DNA of 64,000 nucleotides from Paenibacillus methanolicus (GTDB taxonomy: Bacteria > Bacillota > Bacilli > Paenibacillales > Paenibacillaceae), in NCBI RefSeq assembly GCF_008124765.1, contig NZ_VNHS01000008.1, positions 248,001 to 312,000 of the forward strand, in the 5' to 3' direction. A program made the translations under genes and the position numbers. The notes under the pieces were generated by a model, which was not told where the DNA came from, ran no database searches, and saw only the letters and a list, made by a program, of their open reading frames with translations. Below, piece by piece: positions 25,651 to 33,652 of the stretch (the first letter of the stretch is position 1; every line of letters starts with the position of its first letter).

Positions 25651-26217
25651 ATGAGCAGACTGGAACAGATTTTGGCGCATAACGGCGCCTTCGTGGACAA
25701 CCAGAATTATGAGGAATACCGTACGACCAAATTTCCGGACAAAAAGCTGGCCGTCGTTACCTGCATGGACGCGCGATTGACCGAACTGCTGCCCAAGGCG
25801 CTTAACCTGCGCAACGGCGACGCGAAGATCATTAAGAACGCGGGCGCGATCGTGACGCAGCCTTTCGGCAACATTATGCGTAGTATTCTCGTGGCCGTGT
25901 ACGAGCTCGGCGCGGAAGAAGTACTGATCATCGGCCATTACGAGTGCGGCATGACGGGCTTGAATCCGGAGTCGGTCCTCGGCAAAGTGAAGGACGTCGG
26001 CATTCATGACGACGTCATCGATACGCTGGTGCATTCCGGTATCAACCTGAAACGTTGGCTGACCGGCTTCGACAACGTGAAGGAAAGCGTCGAGAACAGC
26101 GTCAGCATCGTCCGCAACCACCCGCTGCTGCCTCCGAACACGCCGGTTCACGGTCTCATCATCCATCCCGAGACGGGCAAATTGGATTTGATCGTCAACG
26201 GCTACGACAAGCACTAA
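25651..26217 (+). CDS. Beta-class carbonic anhydrase
   Basis: 188 residues. Zinc ligands and the activating dyad are in CMDARL (Cys38, Asp40, Arg42) and HYECG (His96, Cys99). The helix VKESVENSVSIVRNHPLLP and the end strand VHGLIIHPETGKL are typical of the short beta-CA group (like Rv1284). It interconverts CO2 and bicarbonate in the cytoplasm and feeds carboxylases. The ATG follows GGGAGGGGC. A shared bidirectional terminator lies just downstream. Confidence 0.95.
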   Translation: MSRLEQILAHNGAFVDNQNYEEYRTTKFPDKKLAVVTCMDARLTELLPKALNLRNGDAKIIKNAGAIVTQPFGNIMRSILVAVYELGAEEVLIIGHYECGMTGLNPESVLGKVKDVGIHDDVIDTLVHSGINLKRWLTGFDNVKESVENSVSIVRNHPLLPPNTPVHGLIIHPETGKLDLIVNGYDKH

Positions 26218-26240
26218 TTCTTATACGACTCGAATGTACG

Positions 26241-26294
26241 AAAAAGAGCTTTCTCCCCCTGCCGGTCGTGGCAAGCGGGAGAAAGCTCCTTTTC
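26241..26294. terminator. Bidirectional terminator between carbonic anhydrase and DUF309 genes
   Basis: Twelve-base stem gagctttctccc / gggagaaagctc with an A-run on its left and a T-run on its right. It can stop transcripts arriving from both convergent genes. Confidence 0.85.
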
Positions 26295-26307
26295 GTATTC
26301 GAACTTC

Positions 26308-26841
26308 TTATCTTCCGTCTTTCGCCTTCAATGCGGCTTCCCGCGCGGCTAGAACGTCGCTGCGATCGCGCAGGCGATGACGCTCGGTCAACGATTCGTC
26401 GCCGGTGCTCGGCGCTCCCCAGATCAAACCGTCCTCGCGCGTCATTCGAAGGCATTCCCCGGACAGCCACTCATCGACGATCGGCAATTGGACGTCGAGG
26501 AAGGCGGCGCCAGCCGAGGCGGCGGCGCGTCGCTCGTTCAGAAGCGCGATCGAGCGCTCGCCGTCCAGCCCTAGCTCCTTCAGCGTTTCGGCCTTTAACC
26601 GATTCGAGGCCTGCATGAACATCTTGACCGCGCCCGAGAGATTGCCTCTACGGTGATGATAACAGCCGACCGCTAGCTGAATCAGCCCGACCCATGTATC
26701 AGCGAACGGATCGCCCGGATGCTCCTTCCAGTGCTCCTCCAGCAGCTCATGGCACTCGAAATAATCGCGCGTTGCATGGAATTCCACCAGATAACGGACA
26801 TACGCCCGCGGATACCTCGTCTCCTTATCGCTCTCGATCAT
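26308..26841 (-). CDS. DUF309 domain protein
   Basis: 177 residues from the ATG at 26841, which has GGGAGG 6 bases ahead. The open frame extends to 26952, but those codons lack a start with a site. The DUF309 signature is plain: FHATRDYFECHELLEEHWKE, then WVGLIQLAVGCYHHRRGN and a helical tail. The His-Glu-His positions in the first motif look like a metal site. Function is unknown for the family. It is transcribed away from the Tim44-like membrane gene, with 141 bases between the two starts. Confidence 0.85.
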   Translation of the reverse strand: MIESDKETRYPRAYVRYLVEFHATRDYFECHELLEEHWKEHPGDPFADTWVGLIQLAVGCYHHRRGNLSGAVKMFMQASNRLKAETLKELGLDGERSIALLNERRAAASAGAAFLDVQLPIVDEWLSGECLRMTREDGLIWGAPSTGDESLTERHRLRDRSDVLAAREAALKAKDGR

Positions 26842-26982
26842 CTCCATCCTCCCTGTCGCCTCGTTTATATGAAAGAGAAAACTCGTTTTGGAATGAAAGT
26901 TGAAACCTTTGATTATATTAGACGTAATTGTATGGAAAGGCAATACAATCAAAAAAGGGTCTACTCAGGAGGAGAACGACAG

Positions 26983-27411
26983 ATGAAGAAAAGTATGCTG
27001 CTTATTATGGCTTTCACGCTCATCTTCGCCGTATTTGCGGGATCGGCAAGCGCGAAACCGAGAGGCGGGTCATTCAAATCGCCGAAGCAAAGCTACACGC
27101 AGACGCCAAAGAAAACCGATAATGTTCAACAAAGCACATCCGGCACGAAAAACACCGCTTCGACGGCCGCCACGACCAAGCGCGGATTTTCGAGCGGCGG
27201 CAGCTTCATGAAAGGATTGATGATCGGCGGGCTCGCGGGCATGCTGTTCGGCAGCATGTTTATGAATATGGGCTTCATGGGCGATTTCTTGGGTCTTCTC
27301 GTCAACTTGTTCGCCATCTACCTGCTGTTCGTCGCGATTCGCGGCATCGTCCGTTACTTCCGAAACCGCCGCAAGCCGCATCATCCGAATGATCAATACC
27401 GGGGTTACTAA
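26983..27411 (+). CDS. Exported or membrane protein with Tim44-like N-terminal features
   Basis: 142 residues from the ATG at 26983, with AGGAGGAG directly upstream. A signal peptide of about 22 residues ends at ASA-KP. Next comes a Lys/Ser/Thr/Gln-rich linker (23-75), a Gly/Met-rich hydrophobic stretch (GLMIGGLAGMLFGSMFMNMGFMGDFLG) and a second membrane segment. The C-terminus is basic (RNRRKPHHPNDQYRGY). The SFMKGLMIGGLAGMLFG block resembles short Tim44-domain proteins of Firmicutes that lack the C-terminal pocket domain. No enzymatic motif is seen. The DUF2653 gene starts 3 bases after its stop, so the two are coupled and share the terminator at 27707-27738. Confidence 0.75.
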   Translation: MKKSMLLIMAFTLIFAVFAGSASAKPRGGSFKSPKQSYTQTPKKTDNVQQSTSGTKNTASTAATTKRGFSSGGSFMKGLMIGGLAGMLFGSMFMNMGFMGDFLGLLVNLFAIYLLFVAIRGIVRYFRNRRKPHHPNDQYRGY

Positions 27412-27414
27412 AAC

Positions 27415-27696
27415 ATGCGGATTTCGATGGACGAAATCATCAACGCGGTCTGCTTGAACACCGCCGACCGCAAAGGCGTTCCCCCAAGCGAGGTCGAAGT
27501 ACAGCTCGCATGGGATGAGAACCTAGGATTCACCGCCGAAGTATGGGTGCAAGGCAGAAGCCAGTATTTGGTGGAAGCCAACCTGCTGGAGGCGATCGAA
27601 CAGTATATGTTCAGAGAGTACAACAGGCGCGTGTTCCGTTCGCAAATCACGCTCGATGTCGAGGACGAGATTTGGGCGGACATTGCCGATCACTAA
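27415..27696 (+). CDS. DUF2653 family protein (YxcD-like)
   Basis: 93 residues, soluble, acidic. It reads MRISMDEIINAVCLNTADRKG at the start and has the ISMDEIINAVC and QLAWDENLGFTAEV blocks of the DUF2653 family, including B. subtilis YxcD. No cofactor motif is visible. The gene follows the Tim44-like membrane protein by 3 bases, so the two products may act together. It ends just before a strong terminator. Confidence 0.82.
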   Translation: MRISMDEIINAVCLNTADRKGVPPSEVEVQLAWDENLGFTAEVWVQGRSQYLVEANLLEAIEQYMFREYNRRVFRSQITLDVEDEIWADIADH

Positions 27697-27706
27697 GTTG
27701 TATAAG

Positions 27707-27738
27707 CAAGCCGGAGCCCAAAGGGTTCCGGCTTTTTT
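27707..27738 (+). terminator. Terminator after the DUF2653 gene
   Basis: agccggagccc - aaa - gggttccggct followed by six T. An 11-base stem with one mismatch; typical intrinsic terminator. Confidence 0.9.
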
Positions 27739-27849
27739 ATGCTTCGTGCGCTTGCCATTTATCGGAATCTGTCGAATTCGCGCAACATCCACCTCGTTTC
27801 TACGTCTAATAGAAAGCTAGACATCCTACAACGAGGTGAGATAAATCCG

Positions 27850-29766
27850 ATGATGAAAAAATGGAGCATGCTTCTGGCCGGCATGATCGCCGCTCAAAGC
27901 GTAATGACTGCAGGCGTATCCGCCGCAACCGCATCTACGGATTTAACGAGCAAATACCGCGTCTATCAAAACGACAAGGCGCTCCAAGAATTCAAAACCG
28001 AAACCCAAGCGATCGCCTATGCGAAAAGCTTCTCCTATAGCCATATCGAAAAAATTACCGACCGCGTCTGGGTATGGGACAACTTCCCGCGCTACAAAGT
28101 GTACGAGAACGGCGTCTCGACGGCGGCGCGCGAATTCAAGACGCTCGATCAGGCCAAGGCGTTCGCGAAAAAGCTAAAGTTTGCCCAAATTCGAGATTTG
28201 CAGCAGCCGGGCTGGGTATCCTATACGTATCCGAAATATCAGCTTTATCAAGGCGACAAAACGTCGGCGGCCTGGAGCTTCGCCACGCTGGCGGAAGCCA
28301 AGGCGGCGGCAAAATATTATGCGAATGCCCACGTCATCGATTTGTCGGCGAACCAATGGGTATGGGACAACTTGACCGCCGCGCAAAAAACGGCCAAGCG
28401 CGCATCGACGCCGGTCTATATCGTTACGGTTGCGGGCGAAGCGGCCAACGATGCACCGTACGGGTTCTTGGCCGATGCCATCCGTGCCTCGGCCGGCATC
28501 TCGGGCAGCGCCGTCCTGAATACGTCGACCGGCAAGATCGTCCATCAGAACGCGGCGCCGTATATCGTCAACCAGAACGGACGTGCCGTTCGATCTTTCT
28601 TCAATCTGGAGAGCGCAATTGCCTATGCGAAAGCGCTGAACGGCGCGACGATTATGAAAGACGGCTTAGAATGGTGGACGAACGCGCCTTATTTGAAAGT
28701 CGTCAAAGGCGACGAAGTGTTGAAACAATTTTTCACCCGCCAATCCGCTGTCGCTTACGCTTCTCAAGTGAAGAACGCGGTCGTCCTGACGGCCGAAGGC
28801 AGAGCGCTCTGGAATAACGCAAGTAAATTGAAGGTGCTCGGATGGAACGGGACCTCAAGTACGAAGACCGTACTGGCGCAGGTCGCGAATACGCAGGGTT
28901 TGGACACGACCTCTCCGACTTGGTTCGTGCTAACGAACGCGGACGGCACGATGATGGACAACTCGGATTCGGCCGTGATCTCGTCGCTTCAAGGGTCGGG
29001 CATTAAGGTCGAGCCGCTCGTGCACAATCAATTCGATAAAAATCTGACGCGCGAGTTTCTGAAAGACCCGGCGGCGCAAACGAAATTCATCGCCTCGCTC
29101 GTGTCGCGGCTAGATACGCTGGGACTCCAAGGCATGAATTTGGATTTCGAGGGCATGTACGGCGGTGATCGCGCGCTCTATACCGAATTCGTCCGCAATC
29201 TCGCCAAGGCGCTGCATGCGAAAAGAATGACCCTCTCCATCGACCTGCCGCGCGGCGACGTCAAATGGAATGCGCAGACCGCCTACGATATCGCGGCCAT
29301 CGGCCAAATCGTCGATACGGTCATGATCATGGCCTACGATGAGCACTGGAGCGGCAGCGACGAACCCGGTTCCGTCGGCGGGATGGGCTGGATCGAAGAA
29401 GGCATCGAGCAATATTTGGCGTATGGGGTACCGCGCGATAAGATAATGCTCGGCATTCCGTTCTACGTTCGCGAATGGCGGATCGACGCTTCGGGCAACA
29501 TAGTGGACAATAAGGCGATCTACATGAAGGAAGTGCCGCGCATCATCCAAGAGAACGGCGCAACCGGCACGTATGACGCCGAATCCGGTCAAATGAAATA
29601 TACGTACGCGAAGGATGGCTACACGCACGTATTCTGGGCGGAGACGGAAGCGACCGTCAAGGCTCGCGTCGACCTTGCGCGCAAATACGATCTCGCCGGC
29701 GTTGCCGCATGGCGACTTGGTTACGAAAGCGCCGACCTCTGGTCGATGCTGCTGCAGTACAAATAA
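27850..29766 (+). CDS. Secreted GH18 glycosidase with six N-terminal repeats
   Basis: 638 residues from the ATG at 27850 (GAGGTGAG 9 bases upstream). A signal peptide ends near SAATAS (about 27). Residues ~30-340 hold about six repeats of 43-48 residues. Each starts with an aromatic-rich strand (YRVYQND, YKVYENG, YQLYQGD, YIVTVAG, YIVNQNG, LKVVKGD). A helix with a YAK-type motif follows, and the last strand often ends in WVWDN or WWTN. The GH18 barrel follows: NLDFEG carries the catalytic acid Glu434, then MIMAYDEHW and AAWRLGYE. The usual DxxDxDxE start is reduced to N-L-D-F-E. The barrel type recalls spore or peptidoglycan glucosaminidases (YaaH-like). The repeats may bind wall or coat, which is inference. 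Confidence 0.85.
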   Translation: MMKKWSMLLAGMIAAQSVMTAGVSAATASTDLTSKYRVYQNDKALQEFKTETQAIAYAKSFSYSHIEKITDRVWVWDNFPRYKVYENGVSTAAREFKTLDQAKAFAKKLKFAQIRDLQQPGWVSYTYPKYQLYQGDKTSAAWSFATLAEAKAAAKYYANAHVIDLSANQWVWDNLTAAQKTAKRASTPVYIVTVAGEAANDAPYGFLADAIRASAGISGSAVLNTSTGKIVHQNAAPYIVNQNGRAVRSFFNLESAIAYAKALNGATIMKDGLEWWTNAPYLKVVKGDEVLKQFFTRQSAVAYASQVKNAVVLTAEGRALWNNASKLKVLGWNGTSSTKTVLAQVANTQGLDTTSPTWFVLTNADGTMMDNSDSAVISSLQGSGIKVEPLVHNQFDKNLTREFLKDPAAQTKFIASLVSRLDTLGLQGMNLDFEGMYGGDRALYTEFVRNLAKALHAKRMTLSIDLPRGDVKWNAQTAYDIAAIGQIVDTVMIMAYDEHWSGSDEPGSVGGMGWIEEGIEQYLAYGVPRDKIMLGIPFYVREWRIDASGNIVDNKAIYMKEVPRIIQENGATGTYDAESGQMKYTYAKDGYTHVFWAETEATVKARVDLARKYDLAGVAAWRLGYESADLWSMLLQYK

Positions 29767-29796
29767 TTAGCCCTTATTCATTGTTAAAAGCAATCG

Positions 29797-29832
29797 AACC
29801 TGCATGGCAACTCGCCATGCAGGTTCTTTTTA
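29797..29832 (+). terminator. Terminator after the GH18 gene
   Basis: aacctgcatggc - aactc - gccatgcaggtt, a perfect 12-base stem, followed by cttttt. It lies 30 bases past the GH18 stop. Confidence 0.9.
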
Positions 29833-29840
29833 TGTGCAGC

Positions 29841-30167
29841 CTATTCGGTTGGGTTCTCCTTCTGCAGTTCCTCCAAATATGCGTCCAACCGATCGAACCG
29901 ATCTTCCCACAGCCGCCGAAACGATTGGATCCAGATCTGCATGTCTTGAAGAGGCTCCGGCCTCAAGTTGTAAATCCGCTGATTAGCCTGCGGGCGCACG
30001 TCCACGATGCGCGCCTCGTTCAATACTTTAAGATGCTTGGATGCCTGCGGTTGTCGGATTCCCAGCTGATCGGCGATTTCCCCCACCGTCAGCGGGCCGT
30101 CTCGAAGCAGTTCAACCATCTGAAGCCGGTTGGGTTCGGCAAGCGCGCTCAAAGTTGCAACATCCAT
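29841..30167 (-). CDS. ArsR-family winged-helix regulator
   Basis: 108 residues. The winged-helix domain reads LAEPNRLQMVELLRDGPLTVGEIADQLGIRQPQASKHLKVL, a classic ArsR recognition helix. The C-terminal part (WIQSFRRLWEDRFDRLDAYLEELQ) is a dimer helix as in the SdpR/YczG branch. There are no Cys pairs, so it is not a metal sensor of the ArsR/SmtB kind. A good SigA promoter lies 45-75 bases ahead of the gene with an AT-rich partial dyad near its start. That suggests autoregulation. The target genes are not evident: the neighbours are a GH18 gene and a broken small gene. Confidence 0.88.
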   Translation of the reverse strand: MDVATLSALAEPNRLQMVELLRDGPLTVGEIADQLGIRQPQASKHLKVLNEARIVDVRPQANQRIYNLRPEPLQDMQIWIQSFRRLWEDRFDRLDAYLEELQKENPTE

Positions 30168-30211
30168 CTCTTCCCCCTCCGATTCTTTCGTAATATACGT
30201 TCCATATGAAG

Positions 30212-30241
30212 AATATACCGATGCGGGAATATTGTTGTCAA
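30212..30241 (-). promoter_or_regulatory. SigA promoter of the ArsR gene
   Basis: Minus strand TTGACA (30241-30236), an 18-base spacer, then TATATT (30217-30212). The -35 box is perfect and the -10 box has one mismatch. The following sequence has ATAT elements seven bases apart that could be an operator. Confidence 0.7.
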
Positions 30242-30398
30242 GGAACGAGCCTCATTCCGCCTGAAACAACCGGAATCGTAACGGTACCTGCACGCGCTCG
30301 TTACCATCAATATCGGCGGCGCTAGCTTCGGCAGATGTTTCTTGGATATCGTGCGAGGATCCGCTCCTAATTCGTCTAGCGAAGGAGGTGCTTGATCG

Positions 30399-30836
30399 AT
30401 GTTTATTAACGGGGCTACTTCTCAAAACGCCAGTTATGCGCGATCCATTGCCGTCGCGCTTCCTGCCGGCACGCACAGCCATTCGGTAATCTGGGCTTCA
30501 TCGTACCAGTCGGTGCCGAAAACGAGGTGCTCAGCGTGCAGCTCTATGCGAACGCCACGATTCAAGTGACGCAACCGGATGTGATTGGCAATATTTATGA
30601 CGATTGTCCGTGGCACGCAGCTAACGGATCCGGTCGTGTATTCCAGCACGGCGGTCTATTTAGCGGAAGGGACGACCTCGTTCTTCCAACAAATCAGCGC
30701 GAAAGCCGCAGACTATGATGTGGATCTGTCGGCCAATCGTATCTTGGTCTACACGGCGTTTATTTCCACCGATTCGGCCTGCCTTCGGGTCGTGTCGGAA
30801 AGCTTCAATGCGTCTGCGTACCGCACAATCGTATAA
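30399..30836 (+). pseudogene. Small beta-protein gene with two compensating frameshifts
   Basis: A strong site GAAGGAGGTG (30381-30390) precedes the ATG at 30399. Frame one reads MFINGATSQNASYARSIAVA up to about 30470, then becomes unlike itself and stops near 30572. From about 30470 the frame one base back reads QPFGNLGFIVPVGAENEVLS and on through VQLYANATIQVTQPD to about 30590. The first frame then resumes as MTIVRGTQLTDPVVYSSTAV to the stop at 30836. Joined, the three parts give a sensible protein of about 145 residues, rich in beta-branched residues, that recalls exosporium or coat surface proteins. That comparison is tentative. As read, it would give a 57-residue truncated product. Either a recent pseudogene or two sequencing errors. 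Confidence 0.65.
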
Positions 30837-30985
30837 TACCGAATTACACTGCGGTTGACTAACAATACTACGCGAGGCGAATGCAGCCGCCCGCTCTCCC
30901 CTGTCCGCCCTGTACCCTTGCAGGCACAGGCGTATAATATGCGAATAACGCCCTTGGCAAAGGGCGTTCCCGCATCAAACGCAAG

Positions 30986-32404
30986 CTATCCTTCTATAGG
31001 CCATTCGCCGACGAACTCGGGTTCATCATACTTGTAGTAGCGATCTAGTATGGTCTCTCGATCATCTATGAACAGCTGATCCGCAATCTCGGCCACGAGA
31101 CGCGGCACGGCAAACTTCATGCCCGATAGCGCCGAAGCCGATATTCCGCAGCTGACCAGCGCCGAATATGTGAACGAGAAAAGACCGTGCAGCTTCTTCT
31201 CTCCTTCCGCGTCGCGCCCTTGGAACGCAAAGCCTCTAGACAAGTACGGGTGCGCGTCTAGGAGCGGGTTCGCGATGCCTTCCGGCGCCTCGTAGCGATC
31301 CCCCCATCTGGCGATATGGCGTTCGACGAGCGCCAATTCCGGCCTGAGCGCCGGATCGGTAATAAGCCCGGTGCTGATGATCAAAAAATCGAAGGCGTAC
31401 TCGCCCTGCGACGACGTCACGACCGCGCCTTGTTCGGCTGCCCGAACGTTCAGCCATGGCGCACCCAAATGGAGATGGAAGCCCGGCGAAGCGGCCGCTC
31501 GCTCGAACGTATCGTTCGTCGGGGGTTGATTATGCTTGAAGAAATGCGCGATGACGCGATATTTGTCGGCATCGCCCAGCGCCGCGAATCGTTCGATCAT
31601 ACCTGAACCTTCCATTTGACGGATCGGATTGATGCGGGGCAGCTCGCTTCGCCGAACGAAGACATGCGCCTCCGCGACGCCTTCGTGCAGCGCGAAATTC
31701 GCGTTGTCGAAAGCAGAGGCGCCGCCGCCCAGGACGGCGACCTTCTTCCCTCTCAGCTCTTCGAAATCGATCCGCTGCGACGTATGGGCGTATAGATTCG
31801 CCGGCAGATTGCGGGCTATCAGCGATGGCACATGCCACTCTCCGCCGCCTTGAATGCCCGTCGCCAGAACGACTTTGCGCGCCAACAGCTCCTTCGCCGG
31901 CGCGCCGGCCCCTTCGATATGCAACCGATGGACCCCTTCGCCCGCCGAATCGACAAGTGTTAGCTTAACTTCGTTTAAGACCGGCAGCTCGAGTACGCGT
32001 CTGTACCAGCGGAGATAGTTCATCCATTCGCCGCGCGGGATTTTGCCGAGCGTTTCCCATCCTTCCGCGCCATGACGCGCTTCCCACCAAGAGCGGAAGG
32101 TAAGCGACGGAATGCCGAGATCTACGGAAGTCAGATGCTTTGGGGTTCGAAGCGTCATCATGCGCGCATAAGTTTCCCACGGTCCTTCCAAACCTTCGGT
32201 GTTCTCGTCGATAATCAGAATGTTGGAAATCCGCTCGCGAAGGAGCCCAAAGCCGATCGACAGCCCGCTCTGACCGCCGCCTACGACCACCACATCATAA
32301 ACATGACCTGCTGGATGGCGCTTCGGTTGAAGCCAATCGAGTCCGCCGTAAGCCAAATAGGACAAGTCCGCCTTTACGCGCGCTTGCAATGCCTCAAGAC
32401 TCAT
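30986..32404 (-). CDS. FAD/NAD(P)-dependent flavoprotein (CzcO / lysine-ornithine monooxygenase-like)
   Basis: 472 residues. Two dinucleotide-binding motifs are visible: VVVVGGGQSGLSIGFGLL at about 39-56 for FAD and VAVLGGGASAFDNANFAL in the middle for NADPH. The region GPWETYARMMTLRTPKHL resembles the substrate-side segment of Baeyer-Villiger/SidA-like enzymes. LIISTGLITDP is the ATG-like hinge of this group. The whole length fits a single-component flavin monooxygenase. The substrate is unknown, and no biosynthetic partners lie next to it. An imperfect dyad (ATAAG-tacat-CTTAT at 32453-32467) lies in its promoter region. No clear intrinsic terminator follows; a 9-base hairpin at 30946-30968 lacks a U-run. 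Confidence 0.82.
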   Translation of the reverse strand: MSLEALQARVKADLSYLAYGGLDWLQPKRHPAGHVYDVVVVGGGQSGLSIGFGLLRERISNILIIDENTEGLEGPWETYARMMTLRTPKHLTSVDLGIPSLTFRSWWEARHGAEGWETLGKIPRGEWMNYLRWYRRVLELPVLNEVKLTLVDSAGEGVHRLHIEGAGAPAKELLARKVVLATGIQGGGEWHVPSLIARNLPANLYAHTSQRIDFEELRGKKVAVLGGGASAFDNANFALHEGVAEAHVFVRRSELPRINPIRQMEGSGMIERFAALGDADKYRVIAHFFKHNQPPTNDTFERAAASPGFHLHLGAPWLNVRAAEQGAVVTSSQGEYAFDFLIISTGLITDPALRPELALVERHIARWGDRYEAPEGIANPLLDAHPYLSRGFAFQGRDAEGEKKLHGLFSFTYSALVSCGISASALSGMKFAVPRLVAEIADQLFIDDRETILDRYYKYDEPEFVGEWPIEG

Positions 32405-32612
32405 CGTATCCCCCGCCTTTCTGCAATGAACCCGCTATATTTCATGTCATATATAAGTACATCTTATGTGATTTATATCGTCATCTTACCTCTTTCCACG
32501 CGGCTATTTGAAGGGTAGAGTGGATTTATTGTAAGGAGCACTAAAACGAACCAGCGGTTCTTGTTCAAAATAACAAGACTTCGGACAGGGCGTCCTCTTG
32601 CCATGCGGTCAT

Positions 32613-32642
32613 AAAAAAAACCAGACCTTGTAAGGTCTGGTT
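32613..32642 (-). terminator. Terminator of the small SASP-like gene
   Basis: Minus strand AACCAGACCTT - aca - AAGGTCTGGTT followed by seven T; eleven perfect base pairs. It starts 9 bases past the stop codon. Confidence 0.92.
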
Positions 32643-32650
32643 CATGCGCC

Positions 32651-32815
32651 CTATTGTTCTTGCTGAGCGCTGCGTCCAGGAGCGGATTGCTGCTCGAACG
32701 CTTCTGCCGCTTCCTCGGCGGAGAACTCCGTATCGTTCTCGCCCGGTACCGGGAATTGGTTCAATTTCGTCGATTGAACCTCGCCTTTGTTCAATTCGTT
32801 TTGCGAGTTTGCCAT
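32651..32815 (-). CDS. Small Gln/Asn/Glu-rich protein, gamma-SASP-like
   Basis: 54 residues, ATG at 32815 with AAGGAGGTG ideally placed. It starts MANSQNELNKGEVQSTKLNQ and ends APGRSAQQEQ, with FSAEEAAEAFEQQ in between. It has no Cys or Trp, is hydrophilic and rich in Gln, Asn, Glu, Ser and Ala. Composition and the AEEAAEAFEQQ block recall gamma-type small acid-soluble spore proteins, which serve as an amino-acid store for germination. The match is by composition only. The perfect ribosome site and strong terminator show that it is a real gene with a single-gene transcript. Confidence 0.68.
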   Translation of the reverse strand: MANSQNELNKGEVQSTKLNQFPVPGENDTEFSAEEAAEAFEQQSAPGRSAQQEQ

Positions 32816-33389
32816 GCGCGTACACCTCCTTCTTTCAGCACAACGGTCATTAGTGTATCCGACTCATGGAATATTATGTATGAGGAAGAAAATCCTATGT
32901 TCAGCCGTTAACCGGACAAGGCATGTCAACTTTTTCGAGGAAAATAAAGGAAAGCCCAATAAAACGTCGAATGATAACTAAGACCAACGAAAGGGGGAGC
33001 TGCCGACTACATGCGATCAAGGTCGATCTATGCGTCGGAATCGACGAATCGAAAATTCGCCGGGACCTCAAGGATGGCTTCTAAGGTGCGGAGGCTTGCC
33101 TGTTTACAGATGATTCCGATTGCCTTACACTCATGGAGGAATGCCGTCAAAGCGGCGTTTCGCTCGGCGTCCGCCCACCTTTCCAAAATGACGATACTTA
33201 TTTCACTCAAAGTACGGTTGCCCGGAGAGGAAGAAGCGGAGCGGGGAAACCGCTCAACTGGACTAACGCTTCTCGACTTCATCTAAGCCTACTTACATAC
33301 TCTTTCATCGATCCAACGCCTGGATGTTCTTCATGGCAAGTCAACAATCGCAAGGACGGTAGACCAATTATGACGAGGAGGCACGGCTT
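32816..33389. other. 574-base stretch without a convincing gene
   Basis: Holds the promoter of the SASP-like gene (a TTGACA on the minus strand at about 32926-32931) and the leader of the Spo0E-like gene. A 91-codon plus-strand frame at 33011-33286 has AAAGGGGGA 11 bases ahead of its ATG. Its product is basic and low in conserved-looking features, and an 84-codon frame lies opposite. Neither is convincing. Confidence 0.4.
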
Positions 33390-33563
33390 ATGGCTACGTT
33401 AGCGGACATTAATAACGAGATCGAGCAGCTTCGATTGATTCTCAATACGGTGTCGTCGGAATCGCCTCTTACCGCATCCGTCGTGGTTGAGATCAGCCAG
33501 AAGCTCGATTTGCTCATTATGCTGCATTATGAGCTGTCGCAGCAGCTGCGCTGCGCCTTGTAG
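33390..33563 (+). CDS. Spo0E-family aspartyl-phosphate phosphatase
   Basis: 57 residues, ATG at 33390 with GAGGAGG 8 bases upstream. The product is two helices: IEQLRLILNTVSSESPLTA and VVVEISQKLDLLIMLHYELSQ. The second carries the family signature SQxLD (here SQKLD), whose Asp/Gln positions dock on Spo0A~P. Family members (Spo0E, YisI, YnzD) remove the phosphate from Spo0A~P and so delay sporulation. This one ends shortly after the second helix, in the short form. It shares a bidirectional terminator with the convergent qox operon. Confidence 0.88.
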   Translation: MATLADINNEIEQLRLILNTVSSESPLTASVVVEISQKLDLLIMLHYELSQQLRCAL

Positions 33564-33591
33564 GATAGACGAAACGGTCGTTCATACGCAC

Positions 33592-33632
33592 AAAAATGCA
33601 GCTCCCCGGATATCCGAGGAGCTGCTTCTTTT
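33592..33632. terminator. Bidirectional terminator, Spo0E-like gene / qoxD
   Basis: Stem gcagctccccgga / tccgaggagctgc with a three-base loop, A-run to the left and ttctttt to the right. It serves both the plus-strand gene and the minus-strand qox operon. Confidence 0.85.
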
Positions 33633-33652
33633 GATTGACGATGCCTATACGA

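Noticed and set aside
30946-30968. Hairpin aacgccctt - ggcaa - agggcgtt after the flavoprotein gene
   Set aside because: Good stem, but no run of U on either strand, so I do not call it a terminator.
33011-33286. 91-codon plus-strand frame ahead of the Spo0E-like gene
   Set aside because: The AAAGGGGGA site is 11 bases away, the product is Arg/Ser/Ala-rich without patterns, and an equally long frame lies opposite. Not strong enough to call.
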